Below are positions 33,902-33,948 of a DNA stretch of 33,948 bases, piece after piece. Both the position numbers and the translations under genes were made by a program. Position 1 is the first letter of the stretch. Each line of letters opens with the position of its first letter. Location: positions 1 through 33,948 of the forward strand of contig JAFMCA010000023.1 in NCBI GenBank assembly GCA_017858055.1, written 5' to 3'. Under the pieces are notes generated by a model. It was given only the letters and a program-made list of their open reading frames with translations, was not told the DNA's origin and did not search any database. The stretch comes from Flavobacteriaceae bacterium. GTDB lineage: Bacteria > Bacteroidota > Bacteroidia > Flavobacteriales > Flavobacteriaceae.

Positions 33902-33948
33902 ATGCCTAGTGGTAAAAAACGTAAAAGACACAAGGTGGCGACGCACAA
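33902..33948 (+). CDS. Start of a small very basic protein, probably mS38/bS22-like (AURKAIP1/COX24 domain); cut by window end
   Basis: Only the first 15 codons are in the window, giving MPSGKKRKRHKVATH. This Lys/Arg/His-rich start matches the short flavobacterial proteins found between an HU gene and ribonuclease G and annotated AURKAIP1/COX24-domain, relatives of the mitochondrial ribosomal protein mS38 and actinobacterial bS22. Its role would be in the small ribosomal subunit. Identification rests on memory of that start and on the context, not on a complete domain. Confidence 0.6.
   Translation, partial: MPSGKKRKRHKVATH

Noticed and set aside
1-33948. A defence island, prophage or integrated element
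   Set aside because: No integrase, transposase, nuclease/NTPase defence pair, tRNA attachment site or boundary repeat was found, and the gene order around gldD/gldE is that of an ordinary flavobacterial chromosome.

Overview
The window looks like a piece of chromosome from a flavobacterium (family Flavobacteriaceae, probably marine). The DNA is AT-rich. There is a SusC/SusD outer-membrane pair, the gliding genes gldD and gldE beside ssb and mutY, and many exported proteins. Starts usually lack a Shine-Dalgarno sequence, and several genes are preceded by the Bacteroidetes -7 promoter motif TAnnTTTG. No phage, insertion sequence, tRNA, rRNA, CRISPR array, plasmid function or recognisable transcription regulator was seen. 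No gap between genes exceeds 300 bases; the two largest (about 280 bases each) are described as features.

Layout. (1) 1-6537: the 3' end of a SusC-type TonB-dependent transporter, its SusD lipoprotein, a strong terminator, then a 1099-residue FG-GAP/ASPIC-UnbV lipoprotein: an outer-membrane nutrient uptake locus. (2) 6641-8570: a UGT-like glycosyltransferase, a single-domain rhodanese and a thioredoxin. (3) 8573-11532, minus strand: RmuC and a protein joining a RimB-like retropepsin-fold domain to a RimK-type ATP-grasp ligase, with a doubtful or broken small gene between them. (4) 11651-17896: a DUF5916/CBM9-like outer-membrane protein converging on an operon of two secreted beta-propeller proteins. 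(5) 17978-19913: an SGNH-hydrolase lipoprotein overlapping kynureninase. (6) 19914-20193: a gap with what look like two tiny divergent transcription units, the least explained part of the window. (7) 20194-25497, minus strand: an exported M20 amidohydrolase, a duplicated-domain secreted protein, acyl-CoA thioesterase TesB, a DUF2490 protein, an exported PHP phosphoesterase and a small SET-domain protein, closely spaced and probably largely one operon. (8) 25606-28989: a pair of exported M16 peptidases, one catalytic and one degenerate with an added C-terminal domain, ended by a terminator lying inside the 3' end of a converging EamA transporter gene. (9) 30045-33446, minus strand: mutY, ssb, gldE, gldD. 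(10) 33579 to the end: an HU-family protein and the first codons of a very basic small protein resembling the mS38/bS22-type ribosomal family.

Together the genes are mostly those of a surface-active heterotroph: polymer or nutrient import, exported hydrolases and peptidases, and gliding motility, mixed with DNA maintenance genes (rmuC, ssb, mutY, HU). I found no clear new multi-gene system. The best candidates for something undescribed are the two tiny transcription units at about 19910-20189 and, more modestly, the protease-like/RimK fusion.
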